This document shows positions 8,713 through 17,911 of a DNA stretch of 36,738 bases, piece by piece; positions within the stretch are counted from its first letter, which is position 1, and each line of letters begins with the position of its first letter. A program made the position numbers and the translations under genes. This DNA comes from Terriglobia bacterium. GTDB taxonomy: Bacteria; Acidobacteriota; Terriglobia; Terriglobales; Acidobacteriaceae. Location of the stretch: the NCBI GenBank assembly GCA_021325035.1, contig JAJPHW010000071.1, positions 1 to 36,738 on the forward strand, written 5' to 3'. The notes under the pieces are model-generated. The model ran no database searches. It saw only the letters and a list, made by a program, of their open reading frames with translations, and had not been told where the DNA came from.

Positions 8713-10548
8713 ATGAGCGGGCGTGTGACCGAAAAGACCACAAACTCTACTACTAGTTGGCGACAGCGGATATCTGCGCTTCGAAACGTCCCTCCAACTT
8801 TGCGAATCGTTTGGGAATCGGGGCCCGAGGTCGTCTTATTGGGGCTGATTTCTCGAATCGTTGCCTCTTTTTTGCCCATCGCACTGCTTTGGATCACCAA
8901 ACTCATCATTGACGGCATCGTGAGAGCAATTTCCACGCGACAGGGTGTGTCACCGCGTTTCTGGTGGCTGGTTGCTGCCGAGTTCGCGGTCGCTGTGGGA
9001 AATGGAGTGCTCGCCCGTTTCATCGATTACCTTGATTCTCTGTTGGCGGACAATTACACGCGGCACGTCAGCATAAAGGTGATGAAACACGCCGCCAGCT
9101 TGGACCTAATTGCTTACGAGGATCCAGTCTTTTATGACCGATTGGAACGGGCCCGCGTCCAGGCAACGGACCGCTTGGGAATGATCCAGTCCATCGGACG
9201 TCTTATTCAACAATTCACTACGGCCGTTTTGATGTCCGCTTCCATTGTGGCGTTCTCACCATGGCTTTTGGTCTTGCTGGCGGTGGGTGTGTTGCCGGCA
9301 TTTGTGGGAGAGAGCCACTTTGCATTTCTCGGCTATGCCAAAAACTTCAAGCAGACGCCGATACGCAGACAGTTGGACTACCTCCGCCTGCTGGCTGGAA
9401 GTAAAGAGGCGGCGAAAGAACTTAAGCTGTTCAGCTTGAGCAGCTACCTTACCCAGCAATTCACGGCTCTTTCCAATCAAATTTATGACGAGGATGTCAG
9501 GCTCGCGAGGCGAAAGTTTGTCGCCAGCTCGCTCTTGTCGTTACTGGGCACCATGGGTTACTACGCAGCGTACGTCTTCGTGATTTGGCGTACTCTGCTA
9601 GGCGCAATCACAATTGGAACGCTGACCTTCTTGGCGGGTGCAATTCTTCAGGCTAGTGCGAATATCCAACAGGTTTTTTCCACACTCGCAGGCATCGCCG
9701 ACCAGGCGCTCTTCCTGACAGATCTTCTGGCTTTCTTCGACATGGAACCGACCATTCGCTCCAAGCCGAATGCACTGCCTGCACCGCGAACCGTACGCCA
9801 AGGCATCGAATTCCGCGATGTGTCGTTCAAATACCCCGGTAGTGAACGGTTGGTCCTGAATCATCTGAACTTCTTTCTACACCCGGGGGAACGCGTGGCG
9901 CTCATCGGTGAAAATGGGCAAGGCAAAACCACTTTAGTCAAACTAATCACGCGCCTATATGACCCGAGTGAAGGCCAAATACTGCTCGATGGCATTGACC
10001 TCCGCGAATATGACCTGGAGAGCTTGTATCGCGAGATTGGGGTCATCTTTCAAGACTTCATGCGCTATGAAATGACTGCGCGACAAAATATTGCGACGGG
10101 GCAAATCGAGCAGATTGAAGATCTTGACAAATTGCGCAATGCCGCGGAAAAAAGCCGGTCACACGATGTGATCGCAAGGCTCCCTTTGGCCTACGAACAA
10201 ATGTTGGGACGGCGTTTCGACGGAGGAATCGATCTTTCCGGAGGAGAATGGCAAAAAGTCGCCCTTGCACGAGCGTACCTGCGTGACGCGCAGTTACTTA
10301 TTCTCGATGAGCCCACCGCAGCGCTGGATGCGCGCAGTGAATTCGAAGTATTTCAAAAATTCTCAGAACTGACCGCGGGAAAAATGGCGCTCTTTATTTC
10401 CCACCGCTTCTCCACCGTCCGCATGGCCGATCGTATCGTGGTGCTTGAGAACGGAAGGGTCGCTGAACAAGGTAGTCATCCCCAATTGGTAAATCAGCAT
10501 GGGCGATATGCGGAAATGTTCGAGATGCAGGCAGCAAGTTACCGCTAG
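8713..10548 (+). CDS. ABC exporter, fused permease and ATPase (NdvA-like by context)
   Basis: 611 residues, a half-transporter of the MsbA/NdvA type. The membrane domain (about 38-330) has around six helices. The nucleotide-binding domain has Walker A GENGQGKTT (399-407), Q-loop FQDF (446-449), signature LSGGE (508-512), Walker B LLILD (528-532) with catalytic E533, and H-loop H564. An in-frame stop directly before the ATG fixes the start. The stop codon lies 11 bases before the ATG of the GT84 synthase and overlaps its Shine-Dalgarno, so the two are one transcript. In rhizobia and Brucella, cyclic beta-1,2-glucan is exported by the ABC protein NdvA/Cgt paired with NdvB/Cgs. The same role here is inferred from position; sequence alone supports only a generic exporter. 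Confidence 0.93.
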   Translation: MSGRVTEKTTNSTTSWRQRISALRNVPPTLRIVWESGPEVVLLGLISRIVASFLPIALLWITKLIIDGIVRAISTRQGVSPRFWWLVAAEFAVAVGNGVLARFIDYLDSLLADNYTRHVSIKVMKHAASLDLIAYEDPVFYDRLERARVQATDRLGMIQSIGRLIQQFTTAVLMSASIVAFSPWLLVLLAVGVLPAFVGESHFAFLGYAKNFKQTPIRRQLDYLRLLAGSKEAAKELKLFSLSSYLTQQFTALSNQIYDEDVRLARRKFVASSLLSLLGTMGYYAAYVFVIWRTLLGAITIGTLTFLAGAILQASANIQQVFSTLAGIADQALFLTDLLAFFDMEPTIRSKPNALPAPRTVRQGIEFRDVSFKYPGSERLVLNHLNFFLHPGERVALIGENGQGKTTLVKLITRLYDPSEGQILLDGIDLREYDLESLYREIGVIFQDFMRYEMTARQNIATGQIEQIEDLDKLRNAAEKSRSHDVIARLPLAYEQMLGRRFDGGIDLSGGEWQKVALARAYLRDAQLLILDEPTAALDARSEFEVFQKFSELTAGKMALFISHRFSTVRMADRIVVLENGRVAEQGSHPQLVNQHGRYAEMFEMQAASYR

Positions 10549-10562
10549 GAGTGAGAAAGATG
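10547..10562 (+). promoter_or_regulatory. Shine-Dalgarno overlapping the exporter stop, deciding the synthase start
   Basis: AGGAG (10547-10551) overlaps the TAG stop of the exporter (10546-10548) and sits eight bases before ATG 10560. A GTG at 10551 in the same frame overlaps this Shine-Dalgarno, which favours the ATG. Confidence 0.65.
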
Positions 10563-13500
10563 CTCGAAGCAGTTGATCTCCAGGCAGAAGAAACTCGTCG
10601 GGCTCCAATGATTTCGGTGCCGCCCGCATCGGCTACGGATCCAGAATTGATCCGTAATCATGCTCGCAAATTGGCGTCCGGTCTGGCCTGGATTCCCAGC
10701 ATTCGGACCTCAGATGTTCTTTCGAAGCGGGCATCCGTGCTGACTGGTGATCTTCGCACCGCTCTTTCAAAAGCTGCTGCGTCGGACATGGTGCGCGATT
10801 CGACAGCTCTCTTGCAATCAAGTCTGCACGATGTGACGGAGAGCTTTCGTTCGTTACACACGCTACCTCACGTCAAAACTCCCGATGGATTGGTTATTCC
10901 AAGAATTCTGGCCATCGCGAAGGGCTTTATGAGAGTGTCGGATTGGCGCTGGAATGAAAGCTCGTTCTTCCTTTATATCGAGGCGTTCCAACAAACAGCT
11001 GTGCTCAATCTCGCTGAATTGCGCGCACTGAACTCGGTGCTTGTACTATTGTGGCTCGAAAATATTAGCGACAGATTGGTTAAAACAGGATGGGTCCCCG
11101 ACGCCGAACTCAAGGCATCTCTTGAAGATATCCGCCACGTAAATCAAATGGATTGGTGGGGCTTCATCGAGCCCTTTATTTTATTTGATCGATACCTGCA
11201 ACAAGACCCTGCGGGCGCCTATTTGAAGATGGAATCCGATAGCCGCAACCGTTATCGAAATGAAGTTGCCTATATTGCACAATATTCCGATGCAAGTGAG
11301 GTTGAAGTAGCGAAAGCTGCTCTGTTATTCGCTGAAGATGCTAAACGTGAACTGCACTCCGACTCCCGCATGGCAATTCGCGTCACGCACATCGGATATT
11401 ACCTTGTTGCAGAAGGTTCACAGAAGCTTTGGCAGCAGCTGTCATTTCGGCCCCCATTGAGTCGACGGGCACAGATTCTGGTGAAAGCGCACGCAGATGA
11501 TTTCTACATCCCCACTCTGGCTTTTTTGACGGTTACGCTCGCAGGTGTAGTTGCTGAACTACTCGGCATGGCGCATGTAAATTTCTGGGCATCATTGCTG
11601 ATGTTGGCGGCATTGCTTTTACCATGCTCAGAAGCTGCAGTGCAGCTTACCAACTACTTATTTACATCCTTTTTGGAACCTGCGGCTCTTCCCAAACTTG
11701 ATTTCAATCGGGGAATACCGGTGTCATGCACAAGCATGGTGGCCGTACCTGCATTGCTGCTCAATCAAGATCAAGTTCAGAGATTGGTGGATGAACTAGA
11801 AGTGCGATTCCTGGGGAATTCTGATCCAAATCTCCACTTCGCCTTGCTGACCGACCTTCCGGACTCTCTGGAGGCTCCGAAGGAAGAAGAGTCGCTTGCG
11901 GCGTTTTGCGGGGGCTTGATCGAAAAGCTCAATCTAAAATATGCCGGAGAAAAGAGAGGGTCCTTCTACCTGTTTCATCGCAAGAGACTGTACAACCCCA
12001 GGGAGCAAGCGTGGATGGGGTGGGAGCGGAAGCGCGGGAAGCTGCTGGAGTTCAATCAATACCTTCGATCCGGCAGTGTTCCGTACGCGTTGGAAGTCGG
12101 TGACCTGTCAATCATTTCCACCGTGCGTTTCGTGATTTCTCTAGACGCGGACACGTTGTTACCCAGAGAAACTGCGAAGCGACTGATCGGAACGATTGCG
12201 CATCCGCTAAACCAGGGAATCGTGGACCCCGAACGCAACATAGTCGTCTCTGGTTATGGCATCTTGCAGCCAAGGGTTGGCATTAGTGTGCAAAGCGTAG
12301 CACGCTCAAGGCTCGCTAGGATTTACTCAGGGCAAACTGGCCTCGATATTTACTCTCGGGCCGTGTCGGACGTTTATCAGGATTTGTACGGGGAAGGAAG
12401 CTATGTAGGAAAAGGAATCTATGACGTGGACATTGTCCACCGCGTTTTAGACAGACGATTCCCTAACAATCTATTACTAAGCCACGATCTCATCGAAGGC
12501 GCATATGCGCGCTCAGGTCTGGTTAGCGATATCGAAATCATCGAAGATTATCCATCCCATTACAGCGCTTATAATCGCCGCAAGCATCGGTGGTTGCGGG
12601 GCGATTGGCAAATCATCGAATGGCTGCTAGGCCGGGTTCCTGACCGTAACGCTGTGCGGGTCAACAATCCTATTTCATTGATTTCGCAATGGAAAATTCT
12701 GGATAACTTGCGGCGTGGCCTAGTTGAACCCGCCACATTTTTCCTCCTCCTCCTAGGCTGGTTTGTTCTCCCGGGCTCTCCAGTCGCATGGACCGCGGCG
12801 ACACTCACCCTATTTTTCCTCCCCGATTGGGTGCGCGCTGGCGTTCGATTCGTCCAGGCAGTCCTTCAAAGAAAACCCGCACAAGTTCGTGCTGCTTTGT
12901 CTAATCTATTGACGGCAAACATAGGATCGACTCTGACGTTGATGTTTTTGGCACATCAGATGTTGGTTTCTCTTGATGCCATGGTGCGGTCTTTGATCCG
13001 GCGTTTCTTTACTGGCAGAAAGATGCTGGAATGGGTTACCTCCGCCGAAGAGGAAATGGCTTTGACCCGCCGAACTCCTCTAGATATCTATCTGGATTGG
13101 ACGCCAGCTCTTTCTTTTGCAATAGGCGTTTTGATTTTTGCGGTTCGGCCGATTGCACTCCTTGCCGCACTGCCTGTACTCGCGCTCTGGGCCTCGAGCA
13201 AGTTTGTCTCCGTGTGGCTTAACCAACCGCCTCAGCCTTCGCACGGACCCGACACCGAAAACGACCTACTCTTGCTTCGAAGAATAGGTTTGCGCACCTG
13301 GCGATTCTTCTCTGACCATAGCAATGAAACTAATCATTGGTTGATTCCCGACAACGTACGCGAGGATCCGCAATTCGTGGACAATCGCCTTTCGCCAACC
13401 AACCTTGGCTTTTTGCTGAATGCAAGACAGGCGGCCCACAAGCTCGGTTATATAACTCTTCCCGAGTTTGTTGACTTAACTTCGAAAACGCTTGCGACCA

Positions 13501-15020
13501 TACAACGTCTGCCGAAGTTTAAGGGGCATTTCTACAATTGGTACGACAACGTTACCTTGCAACCGCTTGCACCTCCGGTGGTCTCGTCCGTGGACAGCGG
13601 TAATCTGGTAGCGTCCCTTTGGACGCTCGAACAAGGTTGTCGCGAACGCCTCCGGAATCCAGTACTTGAAGAGACGCAGTCGAATGGATTGTTGGATCAT
13701 CTTTGGGAGCTTGTGAAGCTTCGTGCATTGCCTAAACACGTGGCCAGAAATTTCGCTCGTCTTAGCCGGCAGGACTGGATTACAGCCATCGAAGAGTTCC
13801 CGCTCAAAGTATTGGAGCGCAAAAACAACCGGCCGGCGAGTACTGATGATGCCAGCTGGTTTAGGAACCAATGCAAGCTGAGAATTGAGCACTTTCGTTC
13901 AACTCTGCAATCCTATGCACCGTGGCTTGCGCCTGAATTTCGAGCACTCGAAGAAACCTTACCTGGCCTCGATTGGGGCAGGTGGACGGGGATCCCACTA
14001 AATAAGTTACCTGCATTCGTTGATGCGCTCCAAATGGAAATCGCGCTAGTTTCAGAGTTGCCGGAGTCCACAGCATTCCGCACCCCCAACCGGCGCGCTT
14101 GCCAGCAGCTTGCGGAATTGCTGCCGGACGCGCGCGCCAAGATTGTCACGCTGATTGACGGATTAGAAACCATTGCTTCCCAGGCAGGCGATTTCGCGGA
14201 AAATACCGACTTCACCTTCATGCTGCATCCACAACGCAAGCTACTATCGGTCGCCTTTGAAGTTGCTTCCCAAAAAGCGAGCGATGCCTGTTACGACCAA
14301 CTGGCATCAGAGTCCAGGATGGCGTCCTTCGTCGCGATCGCCAAGAACGACATTCCCCAAGAATCATGGTTTTCTCTAGGCCGTCAGCACAAGCTTAATA
14401 ATGGACGCATAGTTTTGCTCTCATGGGCAGGCACGATGTTCGAATACCTTATGCCCTCTCTATGGATGGAAACATATCCTGGCACTTTGCTCGATCGTGC
14501 TTGCTCTGAAGCGGTTTATGCTCAACGCAGATATGCAGAAAACAAAAGGGTGCCGTGGGGAATATCTGAATCGAGTTATGCCGATCGCGACCCCGATGGA
14601 GGATATAAATATTTTGCATTTGGCGTGCCTGATCTGGCGTTGCGAAACGAAGAAAACCTGTCGCTGGTCATCTCACCCTATTCAACTTTGCTTGCGTTGC
14701 ACCTCACGCCGACAGAAGCCTTGAAGAACTTGCGTACAATGGAGCGATCGCATTGGCTTGCCTCACTCGGCTTCTACGAGGCAGCAGACTATACGGATCC
14801 ATTAACCAAAAAGCGCGTTCGCCGCCCCACTCTCGTGAAATCCTGGATGGCCCATCATCAAGGGATGAGCTTGCTTGCGATTACAAACTTCCTGTGCGAA
14901 GGCTTCATGCGGCAATGTTTCCATAAGAATCCTAATGTGCAAGCTACGGAACTCTTGCTCCAGGAAAGGCCAGTGACTCGCGTGAATCTGCCGTCTAGAT
15001 CACGCAGACTTGCTGCATAA
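10560..15020 (+). CDS. GT84 beta-1,2-glucan-synthase-like membrane protein with glycoamylase-like domain, no GH94 module
   Basis: 1486 residues. An N-terminal helical region (1-310) and two membrane helices (about 315-370) precede a GT2/GT84-type transferase domain with DAD at 529-531 and the R-W-L-R-G-D-W stretch at 677-683, the usual acceptor-site region. More membrane helices follow at about 720-755, 780-800 and 846-887. The C-terminal half (about 920-1486) matches the glycoamylase-like cyclisation domain of cyclic beta-1,2-glucan synthases: NLGFLLNARQAA near 947, RDPDGGYKYF near 1343, and MAHHQGMSLLA near 1430 followed by VQATELLLQER. In NdvB/Cgs (about 2800 residues) the GH94 phosphorylase region follows this last motif. 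Here the protein stops some 20 residues later and a GH39 gene begins. It would polymerise UDP-glucose at the inner membrane; product and cyclisation are inferred. Confidence 0.9.
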   Translation: MLEAVDLQAEETRRAPMISVPPASATDPELIRNHARKLASGLAWIPSIRTSDVLSKRASVLTGDLRTALSKAAASDMVRDSTALLQSSLHDVTESFRSLHTLPHVKTPDGLVIPRILAIAKGFMRVSDWRWNESSFFLYIEAFQQTAVLNLAELRALNSVLVLLWLENISDRLVKTGWVPDAELKASLEDIRHVNQMDWWGFIEPFILFDRYLQQDPAGAYLKMESDSRNRYRNEVAYIAQYSDASEVEVAKAALLFAEDAKRELHSDSRMAIRVTHIGYYLVAEGSQKLWQQLSFRPPLSRRAQILVKAHADDFYIPTLAFLTVTLAGVVAELLGMAHVNFWASLLMLAALLLPCSEAAVQLTNYLFTSFLEPAALPKLDFNRGIPVSCTSMVAVPALLLNQDQVQRLVDELEVRFLGNSDPNLHFALLTDLPDSLEAPKEEESLAAFCGGLIEKLNLKYAGEKRGSFYLFHRKRLYNPREQAWMGWERKRGKLLEFNQYLRSGSVPYALEVGDLSIISTVRFVISLDADTLLPRETAKRLIGTIAHPLNQGIVDPERNIVVSGYGILQPRVGISVQSVARSRLARIYSGQTGLDIYSRAVSDVYQDLYGEGSYVGKGIYDVDIVHRVLDRRFPNNLLLSHDLIEGAYARSGLVSDIEIIEDYPSHYSAYNRRKHRWLRGDWQIIEWLLGRVPDRNAVRVNNPISLISQWKILDNLRRGLVEPATFFLLLLGWFVLPGSPVAWTAATLTLFFLPDWVRAGVRFVQAVLQRKPAQVRAALSNLLTANIGSTLTLMFLAHQMLVSLDAMVRSLIRRFFTGRKMLEWVTSAEEEMALTRRTPLDIYLDWTPALSFAIGVLIFAVRPIALLAALPVLALWASSKFVSVWLNQPPQPSHGPDTENDLLLLRRIGLRTWRFFSDHSNETNHWLIPDNVREDPQFVDNRLSPTNLGFLLNARQAAHKLGYITLPEFVDLTSKTLATIQRLPKFKGHFYNWYDNVTLQPLAPPVVSSVDSGNLVASLWTLEQGCRERLRNPVLEETQSNGLLDHLWELVKLRALPKHVARNFARLSRQDWITAIEEFPLKVLERKNNRPASTDDASWFRNQCKLRIEHFRSTLQSYAPWLAPEFRALEETLPGLDWGRWTGIPLNKLPAFVDALQMEIALVSELPESTAFRTPNRRACQQLAELLPDARAKIVTLIDGLETIASQAGDFAENTDFTFMLHPQRKLLSVAFEVASQKASDACYDQLASESRMASFVAIAKNDIPQESWFSLGRQHKLNNGRIVLLSWAGTMFEYLMPSLWMETYPGTLLDRACSEAVYAQRRYAENKRVPWGISESSYADRDPDGGYKYFAFGVPDLALRNEENLSLVISPYSTLLALHLTPTEALKNLRTMERSHWLASLGFYEAADYTDPLTKKRVRRPTLVKSWMAHHQGMSLLAITNFLCEGFMRQCFHKNPNVQATELLLQERPVTRVNLPSRSRRLAA

Positions 15021-15035
15021 CTCAGGAACCCTGCG

Positions 15036-16550
15036 ATGCTTGGGAATCGTCTGGCCTTTTCGTTTTTGCTGTGTTGGAGCTCGGCGAGTAGCCTATGTGG
15101 CGCCCAAACAGCGGGAGCAATCGTGCCGGAACAAATAAGCATTAATTTGAACGCCCCCACCGAGGAGTTCCCTCATTTTTGGGAGCAGATGTTTGGCTCA
15201 GGGCGGGCGATTTTGTCACTACGGGACGATTATCGTAGCGACTTGCGAGCTGTCCACGCTGCGACTGATTTCAAATACGTTAGATTTCATGCAATCTTCC
15301 ATGACGAAGCCGGATTATATGACGAGGATGATCGCGGACAACCGATTTATAACTTCTCCTATGTGGACCAAATTTACGACGGGCTTTTAGCGGAACACGT
15401 CAAACCATTTGTTGAGCTGAGCTTCATGCCTGCAAAATTAGCGTCCAATCCTGGCGCGTTGCATTCTTTTTGGTACAGGCCAAATACTTCTCCACCAAAA
15501 GATTGGACGAAGTGGGACGCGATGATTTTTGCTTTCGTTAAGCACCTAATTAATCGTTATGGAGACGATGAGGTCCGCTCCTGGTACTTTGAAGTTTGGA
15601 ATGAACCGAATCTTGATTTTTGGTCAGGCGAGCCGCGCGAGGAAAGCTATTGGGAGCTTTACGATCACACAGCGAAGGCTGTTAAGAACGTCGATTCCCA
15701 GTTGCGAGTCGGCGGCCCGGCAACGGCACAAGCAGCCTGGGTGGACAAATTTCTCCGCCATTGTGCCACGAACCACATTCCCGTGGATTTCGTTTCTACG
15801 CACGTCTATGGTGACGACACATCAAAAGATGTGTTTGGCGCCAGTAAAGCGATCCCTCGCCGGGAGATGGTCTGCCGCGCAGTTAAGAAGGTACATGAGC
15901 AAATTGCGACGTCATCCATGCAACACCTTCCTCTGATCTGGAGCGAGTTTAATGCCACGTATCGAAACGTTCCCGAAATAACAGACTCAACCTATATGGG
16001 ACCATGGCTTGCTGACACGATTCGGCAATGCAGTGGCATGGTTACGATGATGTCGTATTGGACATTCTCTGACGTATTTGAAGAACAAGGAGTAATAAAG
16101 GCGCCATTTTATGGCGGTTATGGATTGATGGCAGAACGAGGCATTCCGAAGCCGGCGTACAACGCATTTCTGATTCTCCACCGTCTCGGAGAAAAGCGTC
16201 TTTCCGTCCCTTCTGACTCAGTATTGGCGACAAAGCGCAGCGATGGAACCTACGTGATTGCTGTATGGAACTACGCTGAGCCGAATGAGGAAGGCGCCAC
16301 GAGATTATTTGAATTGGACTTCTTAGGTAAAGATGTGAAGCATGCCTCGATTTCCCTGGTTGATGAAGAACATGGCAATGTTCGAAGAACCTACAAGAAT
16401 ATGGGGTCGCCTCAATTTCCTACCGAAAGACAAATTAAAGACTTACAAAAAGCGGCGGAACTGCCTCAAGCAGCAAAAGCAAAGATCCAAGATAAAAGGC
16501 TGACAATTTCCCTGCCAGCCCACGGCCTCGCTGTGATCGAAATAAATTAA
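15036..16550 (+). CDS. Exported GH39-family glycosidase
   Basis: 504 residues with an N-terminal signal peptide (cleavage likely after residue 23-27) and AGGA (15024-15027) eight bases before the ATG. The (beta/alpha)8 domain carries the GH39 hallmarks: acid/base E190 in VWNEPN and nucleophile E304 in IWSEFNATY, plus FVSTHVYGDD (252-261) and YWTFSDVFEE. A C-terminal beta domain (about 390-504) follows. GH39 members are retaining beta-xylosidases, alpha-iduronidases and related enzymes; the substrate cannot be read from sequence. The gene starts 15 bases after the synthase stop and is probably its operon partner, so an oligosaccharide from that glucan is a reasonable candidate. The stop overlaps the stop of the convergent glycoamylase-like gene by four bases. 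Confidence 0.9.
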   Translation: MLGNRLAFSFLLCWSSASSLCGAQTAGAIVPEQISINLNAPTEEFPHFWEQMFGSGRAILSLRDDYRSDLRAVHAATDFKYVRFHAIFHDEAGLYDEDDRGQPIYNFSYVDQIYDGLLAEHVKPFVELSFMPAKLASNPGALHSFWYRPNTSPPKDWTKWDAMIFAFVKHLINRYGDDEVRSWYFEVWNEPNLDFWSGEPREESYWELYDHTAKAVKNVDSQLRVGGPATAQAAWVDKFLRHCATNHIPVDFVSTHVYGDDTSKDVFGASKAIPRREMVCRAVKKVHEQIATSSMQHLPLIWSEFNATYRNVPEITDSTYMGPWLADTIRQCSGMVTMMSYWTFSDVFEEQGVIKAPFYGGYGLMAERGIPKPAYNAFLILHRLGEKRLSVPSDSVLATKRSDGTYVIAVWNYAEPNEEGATRLFELDFLGKDVKHASISLVDEEHGNVRRTYKNMGSPQFPTERQIKDLQKAAELPQAAKAKIQDKRLTISLPAHGLAVIEIN

Positions 16551-17911
16551 AACAAGGGCTTTTTGGAAGGCGTGTAGGGCTGAAATCCGGCGCGCTCCAT
16601 ACCTCGAGTCGCCTCGGCATTTTTCATAAACGTCTCCCACACAAAATTCGTTCTCAAATTCTCGGCCATTAGTAATGTAATTCCTAAATCAATCCCGATG
16701 ACATCGTGGCCATACCATTGTTTAAGAGGGTTAAATGCATCCACATAACCGTACCGGCTCCATGCGACGGGATAGCGATTGCGTATGTTGTGAAGCACTC
16801 TCAACGTCGCCGTCGGGAGAAACGGAAGCGAACCCCCTGTTGCACAAGGTACGACTGTTCCATCAATCGGCCCGAGCGCCGGCGGTCCACCCCAAACGAC
16901 ATAGCCGAGTTGGGAATCAGATGAGGTTATCCCCCACAAATCATCGGAGTAATCGGGAAACTGTTTCGCTAGTTCAATACAAAACCTGCGATGCACTTCT
17001 GTCGCAATCGTCGAGTTTTCGAAGTAATCTGCGTATTTGTCCCGTTTGTTGCGAAAATCAAACCAAGCCTGCGAATACTGGTGAACGAACAGAGGAGCAA
17101 ATGAACCGATATAACGCAGCCCGTCATACTCAAATTTCACACGCTTCCATGCATTCCACACGTCCACATTTAGCGGATAGGCCGACGAACCAAGCCCCAG
17201 TAAGTACATCATCATTAGTTCGCTGTAGTAATCCCATCGATACGGCAAAAAACCGGTCTCAGGGCGCCAGCCATGAGGCAGCAAAGTTGTATCTTCCGAG
17301 AGCCATGTCCAATCAACGCGGTTGAAGATTTCGTACGATAAATTGCTGATTTCGGAATGCGCTTCGAAGTGGGCTCTGCAAGTGAGAATGCCGCAAAGAA
17401 GAATGGCCGTATCCACCGATGACACTTCCGAATCCCACACCCGTTCACCGGTATTCACATTCGCGAAGTGATACAAAAATCCGCGGTGCGTTGGAAGTTT
17501 CTTCCAAAGAAATCGAAGCGTCGCAAGAACGCGATTGCGCGCATCGTCCGTGGACACATAATGCCGATTTTCGCCTATGCATAATGCCGTCAAGCCGAAA
17601 CCCGTCGCTGCGATGCTGGCTACGATACTGTTGTCGTTGGTGTGAGCATTGCACCGATCTCTCACCAATCCCGTTTGTGGATTGGCCTGATCCCAGAAAT
17701 ATTGAAAATGCGCTTTCTCTATCTCCTCGAGTAAGCGATCATCTTCGGGAGATAGCCCTTGGACACTCGTCGTTGAGGCTTCGATGTTCTGAAAAAGTGG
17801 CGAGCCGATGGCCGCACCCGAAACGAACGGAAGATACAAACCGGCTCCGGCAATCTGCTTTAATAATTCGCGACGAGAAAGCCCTCGAGATCGCGGAGCG
17901 TAGCCGGCCAT
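16547..17911 (-). CDS. Tat-exported glycoamylase-family protein, GH144-like (possible beta-1,2-glucanase)
   Basis: 454 residues. The N-terminus has a twin-arginine signal SRRELLK (12-18) followed by a hydrophobic stretch to about 38, so export of a folded enzyme is expected. The rest fits the COG5368/PF10091 glycoamylase family, an (alpha/alpha)6 barrel: HFQYFWDQANPQTGLVRDR (68-86), SIAATGFGLTAL (99-110), PYRWDYYSELMMMYLLGLGS (223-242), DLWGITSSDS (324-333) and RYGYVDAFNP (386-395). The family includes GH144 endo-beta-1,2-glucanases and is related to the cyclisation domain of the synthase encoded convergently. I infer hydrolysis or trimming of beta-1,2-glucan in the periplasm. The active-site acids were not verified. 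Confidence 0.85.
   Translation of the reverse strand: MAGYAPRSRGLSRRELLKQIAGAGLYLPFVSGAAIGSPLFQNIEASTTSVQGLSPEDDRLLEEIEKAHFQYFWDQANPQTGLVRDRCNAHTNDNSIVASIAATGFGLTALCIGENRHYVSTDDARNRVLATLRFLWKKLPTHRGFLYHFANVNTGERVWDSEVSSVDTAILLCGILTCRAHFEAHSEISNLSYEIFNRVDWTWLSEDTTLLPHGWRPETGFLPYRWDYYSELMMMYLLGLGSSAYPLNVDVWNAWKRVKFEYDGLRYIGSFAPLFVHQYSQAWFDFRNKRDKYADYFENSTIATEVHRRFCIELAKQFPDYSDDLWGITSSDSQLGYVVWGGPPALGPIDGTVVPCATGGSLPFLPTATLRVLHNIRNRYPVAWSRYGYVDAFNPLKQWYGHDVIGIDLGITLLMAENLRTNFVWETFMKNAEATRGMERAGFQPYTPSKKPLF

Noticed and set aside
8445-8756. Possible small gene between galE and the ABC exporter
   Set aside because: No Shine-Dalgarno, overlaps the exporter start, and the translation shows no recognisable domain.
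8523-9023. Minus-strand open frame overlapping the exporter's 5' end
   Set aside because: Antisense to a well-supported membrane domain and not protein-like.
16735-17325. Plus-strand open frame antisense to the GH144-like gene
   Set aside because: The minus-strand frame shows clear glycoamylase motifs and a Tat signal; the plus frame is Arg/Ser/His-rich noise without a Shine-Dalgarno.
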